Source: Streptomyces sp. ISL-98 (GTDB lineage: Bacteria > Actinomycetota > Actinomycetes > Streptomycetales > Streptomycetaceae). From it: a stretch of 64,000 nt of DNA. The translations under genes and the position numbers were made by a program. Position 1 is the stretch's first letter. Every line of letters starts with the position of its first letter. The stretch is taken from assembly GCF_018614055.1 (NCBI RefSeq), contig NZ_JAGGPB010000050.1, positions 1 through 64,000 on the forward strand, given 5' to 3'. Under the pieces are notes generated by a model, which searched no databases, had not been told where the DNA came from, and saw only the letters and a program-made list of their open reading frames with translations. Shown piece by piece: positions 55,453 through 63,990 of this stretch.

Positions 55453-55576
55453 CGGAGCTCACCCCACTCCCCCCGAGCTCATCCTCGGGGATCATGGCCG
55501 GGTCTGTGACCAGTGTCAACGTGATGAGCCCGATGTCCCACATATTGAACTACGGTGCGTGGCGGCTCGTATACGA

Positions 55577-56266
55577 CTACGGATCAATGGGCGGCCAGTG
55601 GTATGTCCTCACAGTTACTCCGGGTCGATTGGTTGCAAGAGAACCGACATATCCGTCCGGGCATTCGACCTCGGACACGTACCAGTCGGATACGTCGCCG
55701 GGGAGGCGGGCCCGCCGAATTCCACCGGGCTCCGGAGGGCCGATGGCGGCCATGTCCCGCAGTCCCGTACCGGCGGCTTTCCCCACCGCCTCGATGCCGG
55801 TCCAGGTACGGAATCCGGCCACGCGGCCACTCGGTCCGACGGCCGGCACCCGGCTCCAGTCGAAGTGGCTGCGTATCCGTTCGATGTCCACACCGACCAC
55901 GCCGGGCGCACGGCACAGCGCCAGCAGGGCGGCGGAGCCGGAGTGCGAGAGGTTGATGTCGAACTCGGGCCAGGGGCCCGCCCGCAGCGCGGGTTTTCCG
56001 GCCCCGCACCCGCCGCACTCGTCCGGGTCGGGGCAGCGGCGCTCGAAGCGCGGGAGCTGTGGGACGACGCCGAGATACCCGGCGAGCAGGGTGCGCAGCG
56101 CGAGGTGCGCGGAGAGATAGCGGAACCGGCCGGCCCGGTGACGGATGCCCGTCGCCCGGCGGAGCTCGGAGTCGTCGAGGATGTCGGTGGCTTCGGTGAC
56201 GCGTATGCGGTCGAGGGCCACGAACCAGACATGGATCTCTTCAGGATCCAGGACAGGGGTGCGCAT
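55577..56266 (-). CDS. Sfp-type phosphopantetheinyl transferase
   Basis: 229 residues from ATG 56266. Family motifs: DINLSHSG (about 103-110), GVDIERI (125-131, Mg-binding Asp/Glu) and WTGIEAVGKAAG (155-166). The last usually reads W-(x)2-KEA; here the Lys is Ile (Ile158), though the Glu and later Lys remain. A Cys-rich insert CPDPDECGGCG lies before the GKP segment. It should load the ACP at 60130-60414 with phosphopantetheine. It is on the same strand as the histidine kinase, with a 124-base gap. Confidence 0.85.
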   Translation of the reverse strand: MRTPVLDPEEIHVWFVALDRIRVTEATDILDDSELRRATGIRHRAGRFRYLSAHLALRTLLAGYLGVVPQLPRFERRCPDPDECGGCGAGKPALRAGPWPEFDINLSHSGSAALLALCRAPGVVGVDIERIRSHFDWSRVPAVGPSGRVAGFRTWTGIEAVGKAAGTGLRDMAAIGPPEPGGIRRARLPGDVSDWYVSEVECPDGYVGSLATNRPGVTVRTYHWPPIDP

Positions 56267-56469
56267 GAGGCTTCCCGGAGGTCGGAAACGGACCAGGGCT
56301 GCCAACGGCCCTTCACGGGAAGCGGGGTGCCGGAAGTGGCGCCCGCCTGCGGAAACTCAATCGCAGAGGGGGCTCGGGGCAGGGGTCCACTTGGGGCGCG
56401 GTGCGACGTACCACGTGACCGGCCGGGCGGCGTACCGCGCGACGGACCAGGCCACGTGCCACGCGAAAA

Positions 56470-56507
56470 GGGCCGCCGTCGCGCCGATTCGCGGCGGACG
56501 GCGGCCC
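56470..56507 (+). other. Leader hairpin upstream of UbiA gene
   Basis: Perfect arms GGGCCGCCGTC (56470-56480) and GACGGCGGCCC (56497-56507) around a 16-base loop. It lies ahead of the terminator at 56520-56539 and could form part of an attenuator. Confidence 0.5.
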
Positions 56508-56519
56508 AGCGGCCCCATG

Positions 56520-56539
56520 GGGCTCAACAGCCCTTTTTT
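56520..56539 (+). terminator. Intrinsic terminator with T-tract in UbiA leader
   Basis: Stem GGGCT/AGCCC with loop CAAC followed by six T on the plus strand, a textbook rho-independent terminator that is rare in this GC-rich DNA. No plus-strand gene lies upstream within 1 kb, so it appears to sit in the UbiA leader. An overlapping palindrome GCCCCATGGGGC (56512-56523) could compete with the stem. Confidence 0.6.
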
Positions 56540-56614
56540 CCATACTCCTTTAGTGCCATGAGTGGCTCATTGGCAGTGCAGCCAGTGCCGGTTGAGCCTG
56601 CCTACAATCCGGAC

Positions 56615-57574
56615 ATGCCGAATGTGACGACGCGATCTCGGTCCGTAATTCCGTCCACTGGTAATGTCCCCGCCGGTTCTCCCGAAAAGAGCGCACCTCG
56701 ACTCCTCCTGCTGAGTCTCAAGGAATCGCGTCCAGCAGTGCAGGCAGCGTTTCAGCTGCGTTTTCTGGCGGGGGTCGGGCTTGCGGCTTCCACTGTTTCC
56801 TTCAGCGGTACGCAGCTTTTCGGGACGGTCGGTCTCGGCGCACTCGCATGGTTCTGCGCGATCTTCTACACGTATCTCTACAACGGCTGTACGGATTCCC
56901 GCGAGGACCGGCTCAACGGTTCGCTCCGGCCCATAGCCGTCGGAGCGCTCCCGGAGCGTACGGCGCTTTTCATCGCCCGTTGTTCATTCGCCGTCGCGCT
57001 GCTGGCGGGCGCACTGGTCGGCCAGGGCATGCTGCTGCTCGTCTCCGCGCTGCTGCTGCTCGGACATGCCTATTCCGCGCCGGGCCTCGCCCTGAAGAAC
57101 CGCACGTCCGCGGCGATGGCCGTGGTGCTCGTCTCCGGCATCCTCACCTATTGCGCGGGCCCGGTGGCGCTCGGCGCCACGGGCCGCCTGACCGACCTGA
57201 TCGTCCTCAGCGTGGCCATGTCGCTGTGGATGGCGCTCGTCGGCGCGGTCGCCAAGGACCTCTCGGACATCGCCGGCGACGCCGCGGTCGGCCGCCGCAC
57301 CTGGGCCGTCACGCTGGGCGAGAAGCGCACCCGAGCGCTGATCGCAGCCGGAGCTCTCGCCGTCGGCTGCGGGTTCGCCGCGGCGACCGCGCTGTGGGCA
57401 CCGGACCTGGCTCCGGCTGCCGTCGTGGTGCTGGTGGGCGGCGCGGGGGTTGCCGTGGTGACGCTCGGGCAGCGGCCGGGCGCCTCGCGTGCGGTACGCC
57501 GTCGCCCGTACCGGATGTTCATGGTCACCCAGCACCTCGCCCATGTCTCGCTGCTCGGCCAGACGGCGTTCTGA
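56615..57574 (+). CDS. UbiA-family prenyltransferase
   Basis: 319 residues from ATG 56615 (in-frame ATG 56558 adds 19). Eight to nine membrane segments. The two Asp-rich motifs are NGCTDSREDRLNG (first) and KDLSDIAGD (second), as in intramembrane prenyltransferases that attach an isoprenoid to an aromatic or other acceptor; some UbiA relatives cyclise terpenes instead. The N-terminal 50 residues are extra and charged. No polyprenyl synthase is present, so the prenyl donor comes from primary metabolism. It faces the CLF gene across a strong terminator. Confidence 0.82.
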   Translation: MPNVTTRSRSVIPSTGNVPAGSPEKSAPRLLLLSLKESRPAVQAAFQLRFLAGVGLAASTVSFSGTQLFGTVGLGALAWFCAIFYTYLYNGCTDSREDRLNGSLRPIAVGALPERTALFIARCSFAVALLAGALVGQGMLLLVSALLLLGHAYSAPGLALKNRTSAAMAVVLVSGILTYCAGPVALGATGRLTDLIVLSVAMSLWMALVGAVAKDLSDIAGDAAVGRRTWAVTLGEKRTRALIAAGALAVGCGFAAATALWAPDLAPAAVVVLVGGAGVAVVTLGQRPGASRAVRRRPYRMFMVTQHLAHVSLLGQTAF

Positions 57575-57628
57575 GCGTCGAGGTTCTGAGCGTCGGGCTT
57601 CTGAGTGTCGAGGTCTGAGCGTCGAAGG
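57567..57628. repeat. Tandem repeat after UbiA gene
   Basis: About four imperfect 15-16 base units of TTCTGAGCGTCGAGG, beginning at the UbiA stop. Probably slippage-derived. Confidence 0.65.
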
Positions 57629-57637
57629 GAGCCAGTC

Positions 57638-57672
57638 GGCCGGCCGGTCGCGGGGGAGCTGACCGGCCGGCC
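57638..57672. terminator. Bidirectional hairpin terminator
   Basis: Perfect arms GGCCGGCCGGTC (57638-57649) and GACCGGCCGGCC (57661-57672), 11-base loop. Between the convergent UbiA and KS-beta genes. Confidence 0.8.
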
Positions 57673-57741
57673 TCCTGTTGTGCCCCGGCCCGCGGGGGAT
57701 TCGGCCGGAGGCACGTCTGTGGGGGCGTCGGCCCGTAGGTC

Positions 57742-58914
57742 TCAGCCGCCCGCGACGTCGCGGAGCACCAGCGCGCCCGCGTTGCCGTCCTGGCCGACCG
57801 AGGTGATCAGAGCGGTACGTACGGATCCGGAAGGCGCCGGATCGCGCTGCCACTGGGCAAGCACCGCCGCGACCTGGAAGGCACCAGCCGCGCTGTACGT
57901 CTCCCCGAGCGCCTCGGCGATCCGTACCGCTCCCGGCAGCCCGCCGAGCGCCGATTCCACCGCCAGTTCCTCGACGCGGTCCAGGCCGACGTGATGGGTG
58001 GCGCCCAGAGCCACCGTGGTGATCTCCTCCACGGCCACCCGGCTGCGTACCAGCGCACGCTCCACGCACTCGGCGAGGCCGGTGGCGAGGCTGTGGCGCT
58101 CGGCCGTCGCACCGTAGAACCCGACCTCGCAGGCGAGCAGTTCGGCGAGCGCGGTGTGCCCGCGCCCCGCCGCACGCTCGGCGTCCTCGACCATGAAGAC
58201 GGCGCTGCCTTCACCGACGGCGGCCTGCTCCCGCAGTACGCCCGTACGGTGCCAGGCCCAGGCGGCAGGGGCGCTCAGCTCCTCCGTACCGCCGACAAGA
58301 AGCCGCTCCGCGCGCCCCTGGGAGAGGGCGACCCTGGCGTGCCGGAAGGCGAAGAGCCCCGAGAGACGGCCGCCGGCGACGGTGGCGTTCAGGCCGCGCA
58401 GTCCGTTGCGGATGGCGATCTGGCCCGCGCAGCAGTTCATCACCGTATTGGGAAAGCGGCTGGGGTTGACCATGTACGGCGCATCCTGCACCAGGGTGTC
58501 CCTGGCCAGTTCGCTCAGGCTCTGGATCGAACCTGTGCTGGTCGCCATCACCACACCGGTACGCCTGCTGTCCGCATCGGTGACCGCGGCGCCGGATGCG
58601 CCTAGGCCGTCCAGTGCCTCCTTGCAGGCCACCAGGCCGAGGCCGGTGAGCCGGTCGAGATGGCGGGTGCCCTTGCGCCCGAGATGGTCTGCGGCCTTGA
58701 AACCGGGCACCGTACGCACCGCGCGCGGAGGGTAGTCCGCCGCGTCGTCGCCCTGCGGTCCCGTGTGGCCAGGTCCGCCGGCGGCCAGCAGCTCGCCGAG
58801 CGGGCCCAGGCCGAGTCCGGCCGCCGACACCACACCATGGCCGGTGATCACCAGCGGCCGTACGGCGGTGGCCGCCCGCGCGAGTGGTTGCGCCGGTGCC
58901 TGCGCTGTCGTCAC
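57742..58914 (-). CDS. Chain-length-factor-like ketosynthase (KS-beta), Cys to Gly
   Basis: 390 residues from a GTG overlapping the KS-alpha stop. Thiolase fold: LVITGHGVVSAAG, MVNPSRFPNTVMN, and the segment NATVAGGRLSG where the catalytic Cys of KS-alpha is replaced by Gly181. The two active-site His motifs are also absent (GATHHVG and ALGETYSAAG replace AHGTGT and IGHTMGAA). It should be a non-condensing partner shaping chain length. Classical CLFs carry Gln here, so this is an unusual branch. Together with KS-alpha it forms the condensing heterodimer. Confidence 0.85.
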   Translation of the reverse strand: MTTAQAPAQPLARAATAVRPLVITGHGVVSAAGLGLGPLGELLAAGGPGHTGPQGDDAADYPPRAVRTVPGFKAADHLGRKGTRHLDRLTGLGLVACKEALDGLGASGAAVTDADSRRTGVVMATSTGSIQSLSELARDTLVQDAPYMVNPSRFPNTVMNCCAGQIAIRNGLRGLNATVAGGRLSGLFAFRHARVALSQGRAERLLVGGTEELSAPAAWAWHRTGVLREQAAVGEGSAVFMVEDAERAAGRGHTALAELLACEVGFYGATAERHSLATGLAECVERALVRSRVAVEEITTVALGATHHVGLDRVEELAVESALGGLPGAVRIAEALGETYSAAGAFQVAAVLAQWQRDPAPSGSVRTALITSVGQDGNAGALVLRDVAGG

Positions 58915-60137
58915 GAGACCCTCCCCAGGATGGTGATGACGTTGTTGCCGCCGAACGCGAACCCGTGGTTCTGCACGATGTCCACGCGCGCCGGACGGGC
59001 CTTCCCCGGTACGGGGTCCAGGCCGGGCCCGAGTGCGGGATCCACCTCGACCACATTGGCGGTCGGCGGCAGGAAGCCCTCCTCGATGGCCTTGCAGCAG
59101 ATGACCGCGCCGAAGCCGCTGGCCGCGCCCATGGTGTGGCCGATCATCGACTTGATGGAGCTGACGGGCGGCAGCCGGTCCCCGAAGACCTCGCGCACGG
59201 CCTGTACCTCGGTCGCGTCGTTGGTCGGGGTGCCGGTGCCGTGCGCGCAGACGTAGTCGATCTGCCCGGGCGTCACACCCGCCGCCTCGTGAGCTGCCCT
59301 GATGCACTCGGCGATCGATCCCGAGTCGGGGTGAACCATGTGGTGCGCATCGCAGTTGGCCCACGAACCGAGCACCTCGGCATAGATACGGGCCCCCCGG
59401 TCCAGAGCGTCGTCCAGCGGTTCGAGCAGCAGCGCCGCGCCGCCCTCGCCCGCGAGGATGCCCTCCCGGTTGGTGTCGAACGGCCGCGGAGTCTCCTCGG
59501 CCATCGCGCCCAGCTGGTAGAAGCCGGCGTGTGTCAGCCGGTTCACGGCGTCGGCGCCGCCCGCGAGCATGACGTCCGCCTCGCCGCTGCGCACCAGGTC
59601 GAAGGCGTGGCCCAGCGCGTAGTTGCTCGCCGAACAGGCCGTCGGAATGGTCAACGCGTCACCGGTCAGCAGCAGTTCGCTGTTGACGGCGGCCGCGATG
59701 CGGCTCGCGGGCAGCTGCGCCACCAGCGAAGGGTCGAGGCTCTTCAGCCCGTCACCGACCCACTGCTCGCTGAGCTCCTGCAGTACGACGGACTCACCGC
59801 TGGTGGTGCCCATGACCGATCCGGCCCGGCTGCGGGCCAGCACGGCCGGGTCGATCCCGGCGTCCTGTACAGCCAGCCGGGACGCGGCGGCGGCCAGCAG
59901 ACTGCTGCGCCCCCACTGCCCCGGGTCGAGGTTGAGCAGGATGTCCCGGGGCTCGAAGTCGTGGACCTCACCCGCCCGTACGTACGGGAAGCCGGTGGTG
60001 TCGAAGGACTGGATGGGACTGATGCCACTCGCGCCGGCCCGGATGGCGGCGGTGAACGCCTCCACCCCGATGCCGACACTGCTCACGGCGCCCAGGCCGG
60101 TGATGACGACTCGGCGCCCAGGGCTTCGCTCAGGCAT
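58911..60137 (-). CDS. Ketosynthase alpha (KAS II/type II PKS)
   Basis: 408 residues from ATG 60137, overlapping the ACP stop by eight bases. Catalytic triad intact: Cys168 in PTACSASNYALG, His299 in AHGTGTPTND and His334 in IGHTMGAAS. It is closer to FabF-like ketosynthases of reducing type II systems than to aromatic PKS KS-alpha. It performs Claisen condensation with the ACP encoded just upstream. Gene order ACP-KS-alpha-KS-beta differs from the usual KS-alpha, KS-beta, ACP. Confidence 0.9.
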   Translation of the reverse strand: MPERSPGRRVVITGLGAVSSVGIGVEAFTAAIRAGASGISPIQSFDTTGFPYVRAGEVHDFEPRDILLNLDPGQWGRSSLLAAAASRLAVQDAGIDPAVLARSRAGSVMGTTSGESVVLQELSEQWVGDGLKSLDPSLVAQLPASRIAAAVNSELLLTGDALTIPTACSASNYALGHAFDLVRSGEADVMLAGGADAVNRLTHAGFYQLGAMAEETPRPFDTNREGILAGEGGAALLLEPLDDALDRGARIYAEVLGSWANCDAHHMVHPDSGSIAECIRAAHEAAGVTPGQIDYVCAHGTGTPTNDATEVQAVREVFGDRLPPVSSIKSMIGHTMGAASGFGAVICCKAIEEGFLPPTANVVEVDPALGPGLDPVPGKARPARVDIVQNHGFAFGGNNVITILGRVS

Positions 60138-60414
60138 CCTGCAGTGCCTCCGTGAGCTTGGTGTGCACCGCGGCGAGGAGGTCGCCGAGGGTCTTCAGCT
60201 CCTCCAGGCCCTCCTTGGGCAGGGCAACGCCCAGCTCCTTCTCGATCCGGGAAACGACGGTGATGAGGGCGAGCGAGTCGCTGTCGTAGTCCTCTATGAA
60301 GTCCCCGGAGACGGTCAGGTCGCCGGGCTCCAGCTCCAGCTCCTCGGTGACGATCTCGGAGATCTTCTCCTCGTAGTACGAAGCGTCGTAACCGGCGTTC
60401 TGCTGCTGCGTCAT
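60130..60414 (-). CDS. Acyl carrier protein
   Basis: 94 residues. The phosphopantetheine Ser47 is in FIEDYDSDSLALITVV, with the conserved acidic surrounding and a following helix ISRIEKELGVALP. The start ATG 60414 has AGGA ahead. It is the first gene of a leftward ACP/KS-alpha/KS-beta operon. It is probably activated by the PPTase at 55577-56266. Confidence 0.92.
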   Translation of the reverse strand: MTQQQNAGYDASYYEEKISEIVTEELELEPGDLTVSGDFIEDYDSDSLALITVVSRIEKELGVALPKEGLEELKTLGDLLAAVHTKLTEALQDA

Positions 60415-60649
60415 TTCCTGAATCCCCTTCTGGTCGCGCCACGTTCGGTGGCCCGGCGTAAACGTAGGCAGGGCTCGCGCCGGGCAACAAGGGGGAATGC
60501 ACGAAAGGGGTACGCCCCCTTTCCAAAGGCGTATCGGAGCACCACTGACGTGCAATGTTCCTGCTCTTTCCGGCACTTCTGGTGTTTTCATCGCTGGCAG
60601 GGTCCGGATCGAAACCCGATTCCGGAAATCAGAACGGGGAGGATGGCTT
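60415..60649. promoter_or_regulatory. Divergent promoter region, ACP and AfsA genes
   Basis: 235 bases. Hairpin candidate GAAAGGGG/CCCCCTTTC near 60505-60525. GGGGAGGA precedes the AfsA-family start. I looked for the ARE operator of gamma-butyrolactone receptors and did not find one. Confidence 0.4.
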
Positions 60650-61660
60650 ATGCGGGCAGACGTGGAAGATGTCGCCCTTGAAGAACCCGTAGAACCAGTA
60701 GAACTCGCAGACCACGTGGCAAGCACAGAACTCGATTTCGGGCGCACGGTGGAGCGTTCCCTCGTGCACCGCGACGCCGTCTCCGAGGTGTTCCTCACGG
60801 ACGTACGCCCCCTGGGGCTGAAGCGGGTGCTCGCCGCGGCCCAGTTGCCGCTCTCGCACGCCTACTACAACGACCACACCCACACGCCCGCCCGGCACGA
60901 CCCGCTTCTGCTGCTCGAAGCGGCACGGCAGGCCGCGATCCACGGCTCCCACACCCATCTGGGCGTGCGGTCCGACACCGCGATGATCGTGGACAACTTC
61001 CGTCTGGAGCTGACCGATTCGGCGGCCCTGCTGATCGGGGACCGCCCTGGCGAGCTGGTGATCGACAGCCGCTTCGAGGGGCGTCCCACCCGCACCGGCG
61101 TCTGGCGCCGCGGCAGTGTCACCCAGGACTTCCACCTCGGCGGTGAGCACGTCGGCACACACACCATGTACGCGGCCTTCCTCACCCACCACTCCCACGA
61201 GGCGCTCCGGCACGCCCAGCGCGGCACCCCCGCGCCGTCCAGCGCCGACTGCGCCGCCACTCCCGACAGCCAGCAGGTCGAACCCGGATCGGTGGGCCGC
61301 GTGCACCCGTTGAACGTACTGCTCTCCCAGCCGGTACGAGCCGAGGGCAGCGTCTCCGCCCAGGTCACTCCGCGCTTCGGCAACCGCTCGCTCTTCGACC
61401 ACGCCTACGACCATCTGCCGGCCATGCTGCTCACCGAGGCCGCGCACCAACTGGCCCTGCTCACCCTGGCGAAGCGCCCCGGGACGACCCGGCTCGTCGG
61501 CATCGACGCTTCCTTCCAGCGGTACGCCGAGCTCGACGAGCCACTGACCGCCACCGCGACACTGGTCGACGCACAGATGGTGGACGTCGCCTTCTCGCAG
61601 GGCGGTTCACCTGTCGCGCAGATCGCCACCACCCTGCACGCAGCGGAGGAGACCCGATGA
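60650..61660 (+). CDS. AfsA-family hotdog protein
   Basis: 336 residues, two hotdog repeats as in AfsA/ScbA/BarX/MmfL. First repeat: SLVHRDAVSEVFLTDV, AYYNDHTHTPARHDPLLLLEAARQAAIHG with Glu90 and Arg93. Second: RFGNRSLFDHAYDHLPAMLLTEAAHQLALL. These condense a beta-ketoacyl-ACP with dihydroxyacetone phosphate in butyrolactone or furan signal synthesis. It is the first gene of a rightward four-gene operon (ATGA overlap with the HAD gene). It could alternatively act as a dehydratase for the adjacent ketosynthases. No receptor gene (TetR-type) is present. Confidence 0.86.
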   Translation: MRADVEDVALEEPVEPVELADHVASTELDFGRTVERSLVHRDAVSEVFLTDVRPLGLKRVLAAAQLPLSHAYYNDHTHTPARHDPLLLLEAARQAAIHGSHTHLGVRSDTAMIVDNFRLELTDSAALLIGDRPGELVIDSRFEGRPTRTGVWRRGSVTQDFHLGGEHVGTHTMYAAFLTHHSHEALRHAQRGTPAPSSADCAATPDSQQVEPGSVGRVHPLNVLLSQPVRAEGSVSAQVTPRFGNRSLFDHAYDHLPAMLLTEAAHQLALLTLAKRPGTTRLVGIDASFQRYAELDEPLTATATLVDAQMVDVAFSQGGSPVAQIATTLHAAEETR

Positions 61661-62322
61661 CCGTACGAGCCGTCTGGACAGACTTCGGCGGCGTGCTCAC
61701 ACCGCCGATCAGCCACACCCTCAGCTCCTTCTGCGCACGCAAGGGCATCGCCGTCGACCGGCTGAGCCACGCCATCGGAAAGGTCACCGCGTCCTTCGGC
61801 ACCGACGACGTCATGGAGCCCATCGACACCCCGCTGATCACCGAGGCGGAGTGGCTGCGCCGGATCGACGCCGTCCTCACGCAGGAGTACGGCATCGCAC
61901 TCGGCCTGACCACGCTCGCCGACGACTGGTTCGACGGCCGCGAGACCAACCACGACTGGGTACGGGCCCTTCGCGGCGCACGCCGCCGGGGCGCCTTCGT
62001 CGGCCTGATCTCCAACATGGTGCCCACCTGGGACACCCACTGGCGCCGGATGACCGACCCGGACGAACTCTTCGACGACGTACTGCTCTCCTTCGAAGTC
62101 GGCCACCGCAAGCCGTCGGCCGCCATGTTCGAACTGGCCGCGGCCCGTGCGGGAGTCCCCGCCGAGCACTGCCTGCTCGTCGACGACATCGAGGTCAACT
62201 GCGCCGGTGCCCGGGCCGCCGGCTGGCAGACCATCCACTTCACCGACACGGCCGAGGCGAGCGCACGCCTGGACGCCCTGACCGCACCCCTCTCCACAAG
62301 CCCTACAAGGGAGTTCGCATGA
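61657..62322 (+). CDS. HAD-family hydrolase (probable phosphatase)
   Basis: 221 residues. Motif I is WTDFGGVLTPP (nucleophile and acid Asp region with the second Asp replaced by Gly), the Thr/Ser motif is LISNM, Lys in VGHRKPS, and the acidic motif VDDIEVN. In the methylenomycin-furan system MmfP, a HAD phosphatase, follows the AfsA-like MmfL, so it may remove phosphate from the condensation product. It overlaps both neighbours by four bases. Confidence 0.82.
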   Translation: MTVRAVWTDFGGVLTPPISHTLSSFCARKGIAVDRLSHAIGKVTASFGTDDVMEPIDTPLITEAEWLRRIDAVLTQEYGIALGLTTLADDWFDGRETNHDWVRALRGARRRGAFVGLISNMVPTWDTHWRRMTDPDELFDDVLLSFEVGHRKPSAAMFELAAARAGVPAEHCLLVDDIEVNCAGARAAGWQTIHFTDTAEASARLDALTAPLSTSPTREFA

Positions 62323-63023
62323 GTCGCTCCGTACTGGTCACCGGTGGCAACCGCGGGATCGGCCTCGCCGTCGCCCGCGCCCTCGCCGAGGCCGGCGACA
62401 AGGTCGCCGTCACCTACCGCTCCGGCGAGCCGCCCGCAGATCTCTTCGGCGTACGCTGCGACGTCACCGACTCGGCCGCGGTCGCCGCCGCCGTCGAGGA
62501 GGTCGCCGTACAGCAGGGCCCGGTCGAGGTGCTGGTGTCCAACGCCGGCATCACCCGGGACGGTCTGCTGCTCTCCATGGCGGAGGAGGACTTCAGCTCC
62601 GTCATCGACACCAATCTGCTCGGCGCCGTACGCGTCGCCCAGCAGGTGATCCCCGGGATGCTGAAGGCCCGCTGGGGCCGGCTGATCTTCATTTCCTCCA
62701 CCACCGGCACTGCGGGAGCGCCGGGCCAGACCAACTACGCGGCCTCCAAGGCCGCTCTGATCGGCCTGGCCCGTTCGCTCGCCAAGGAGCTCGGCCCCCG
62801 CAACATCACCGCGAACGCCGTCTCACCCGGAATCATCGCCACCGACATGGCCGAGGGCGTCACCGGCAACCGGATGGACCAGCTCCTCAGCGAGACCTCC
62901 CTCAAGCGGGTCGGCACCCCGGAGGAGGTCGCCGCGGTGGTGCGCTTCCTGGCGAGCGACGGGTCGAGCTACGTCACCGGCGCCAACGTCCCGGTGACCG
63001 GCGGCGGCGGCGTCGGCTGCTGA
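62319..63023 (+). CDS. 3-oxoacyl-ACP reductase (FabG-like SDR)
   Basis: 234 residues. Cofactor motif TGGNRGIG (8-15), NAG (75-77), Ser126-127, Tyr140 and Lys144 in TNYAASKAAL and the PGII segment after it. It reduces beta-ketoacyl-ACP or the furan/lactone ketone. Coupled to the HAD gene by four bases, so part of the AfsA operon. Confidence 0.9.
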   Translation: MSRSVLVTGGNRGIGLAVARALAEAGDKVAVTYRSGEPPADLFGVRCDVTDSAAVAAAVEEVAVQQGPVEVLVSNAGITRDGLLLSMAEEDFSSVIDTNLLGAVRVAQQVIPGMLKARWGRLIFISSTTGTAGAPGQTNYAASKAALIGLARSLAKELGPRNITANAVSPGIIATDMAEGVTGNRMDQLLSETSLKRVGTPEEVAAVVRFLASDGSSYVTGANVPVTGGGGVGC

Positions 63024-63051
63024 GAACAGCGAAGAAAGGAGAAGAGACCAG

Positions 63052-63990
63052 ATGACAAGTCCCCGATTGGCCCTGATGTTCCCGGGACAGGGGAGTCAGC
63101 GCCCGGGAATGGGACTGCCCTGGGTGCGCCGCCCGGGGTGGGCGGTCGTGGAACAGACCTCGGAGGCGGCAGGCCGCGACATCGCCACCCTGCTCCTCGA
63201 CGCCGACGCGGCGACGCTGCGGCGCACCGACAACGCGCAGCTCGCCACGTTCGCCCTCGCGCTGGTGGCGCTCACGGAACTGCGTACCGCATACCCGCTG
63301 GCCACGTTCCCCGGCGCTTGCGCCGGACACAGCCTGGGCGAGTACACCGCGCTCGTGGCCGCCGGAATCCTCGACACGGAGGACGCCGTACGCCTGATCG
63401 TGGCGCGCGGCGAGGCCATGCAGGCCGCCTGCGTCCGGTCACCGGGAGCCATGGCCGCCGTGCTCGGCCTCGATGCCGGACGCCTGGAGGAACTGGCCGT
63501 CGGGCTCCGCGCCGCGGGCGCCCGCGTCTGGGTCGCCAATGCCAACTCGCCGCAGCAGACCGTGATCGCCGGAGAGGAGCAGGGCCTGGAGCGCTGCGCC
63601 GAGGCGGCGGAGCGGGCGGGTGCGGCAAGGGTGGTGCGGCTGCCGGTCGGCGGGGCCTTCCACACCCCGCTGATGATCCCGGCGGCCGAACGCTTCGAGG
63701 AGGCGCTCGCCTCGGTCCGCTTCATGCCCGGACGTACCCCGGTGGTCTCCAATGTGGATGCCACGGCGCACCGGGGCGGCCCGGAGTGGGCGTCGTTGCT
63801 GCGTCGGCAGATCACGGCCCCGGTCCGCTGGTCGGACAGCCTCCGGACGCTCACCGCCGACCTGGCCTGTGATCACCTGCTGGAGATCGGCCCGGGCAAG
63901 ACCCTGACCGGCCTGGCCAAGGCGACGGTCCCTTCGGTGACGCGTACGACGTTCTCCGACCCGCTGACGGAGATGGCCGCAGCGGCCTGA
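63052..63990 (+). CDS. Malonyl-CoA:ACP transacylase (FabD-like)
   Basis: 312 residues. Active-site Ser94 in GACAGHSLGEYTAL, Gln in PGQGSQ at 11-16, Arg in VARGEAMQ, and the His in GGAFHTPLM. It loads malonyl onto the ACP at 60130-60414, in line with a dedicated chain-building set. 28 bases separate it from the FabG gene. The window ends 10 bases after its stop, so further genes of the operon may follow. Confidence 0.92.
   Translation: MTSPRLALMFPGQGSQRPGMGLPWVRRPGWAVVEQTSEAAGRDIATLLLDADAATLRRTDNAQLATFALALVALTELRTAYPLATFPGACAGHSLGEYTALVAAGILDTEDAVRLIVARGEAMQAACVRSPGAMAAVLGLDAGRLEELAVGLRAAGARVWVANANSPQQTVIAGEEQGLERCAEAAERAGAARVVRLPVGGAFHTPLMIPAAERFEEALASVRFMPGRTPVVSNVDATAHRGGPEWASLLRRQITAPVRWSDSLRTLTADLACDHLLEIGPGKTLTGLAKATVPSVTRTTFSDPLTEMAAAA

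Larger units (their letters stand above)
56267..56614. promoter_or_regulatory. Divergent leader region before UbiA gene
   Basis: 348 bases between divergent PPTase and UbiA genes. The right part holds two consecutive RNA-structure candidates (56470-56539), annotated separately. A TACAAT -10-like box is at 56603-56608. No gene seen. Confidence 0.4.

Noticed and set aside
56558..56614. Leaderless start or promoter TACAAT immediately before UbiA ATG
   Set aside because: The -10-like box at 56603 has no -35 at proper distance, so I do not assign a promoter.
60415..60649. Gamma-butyrolactone receptor (ARE-like) operator near the AfsA gene
   Set aside because: No sequence close to the ARE consensus was found, and no receptor gene is present.
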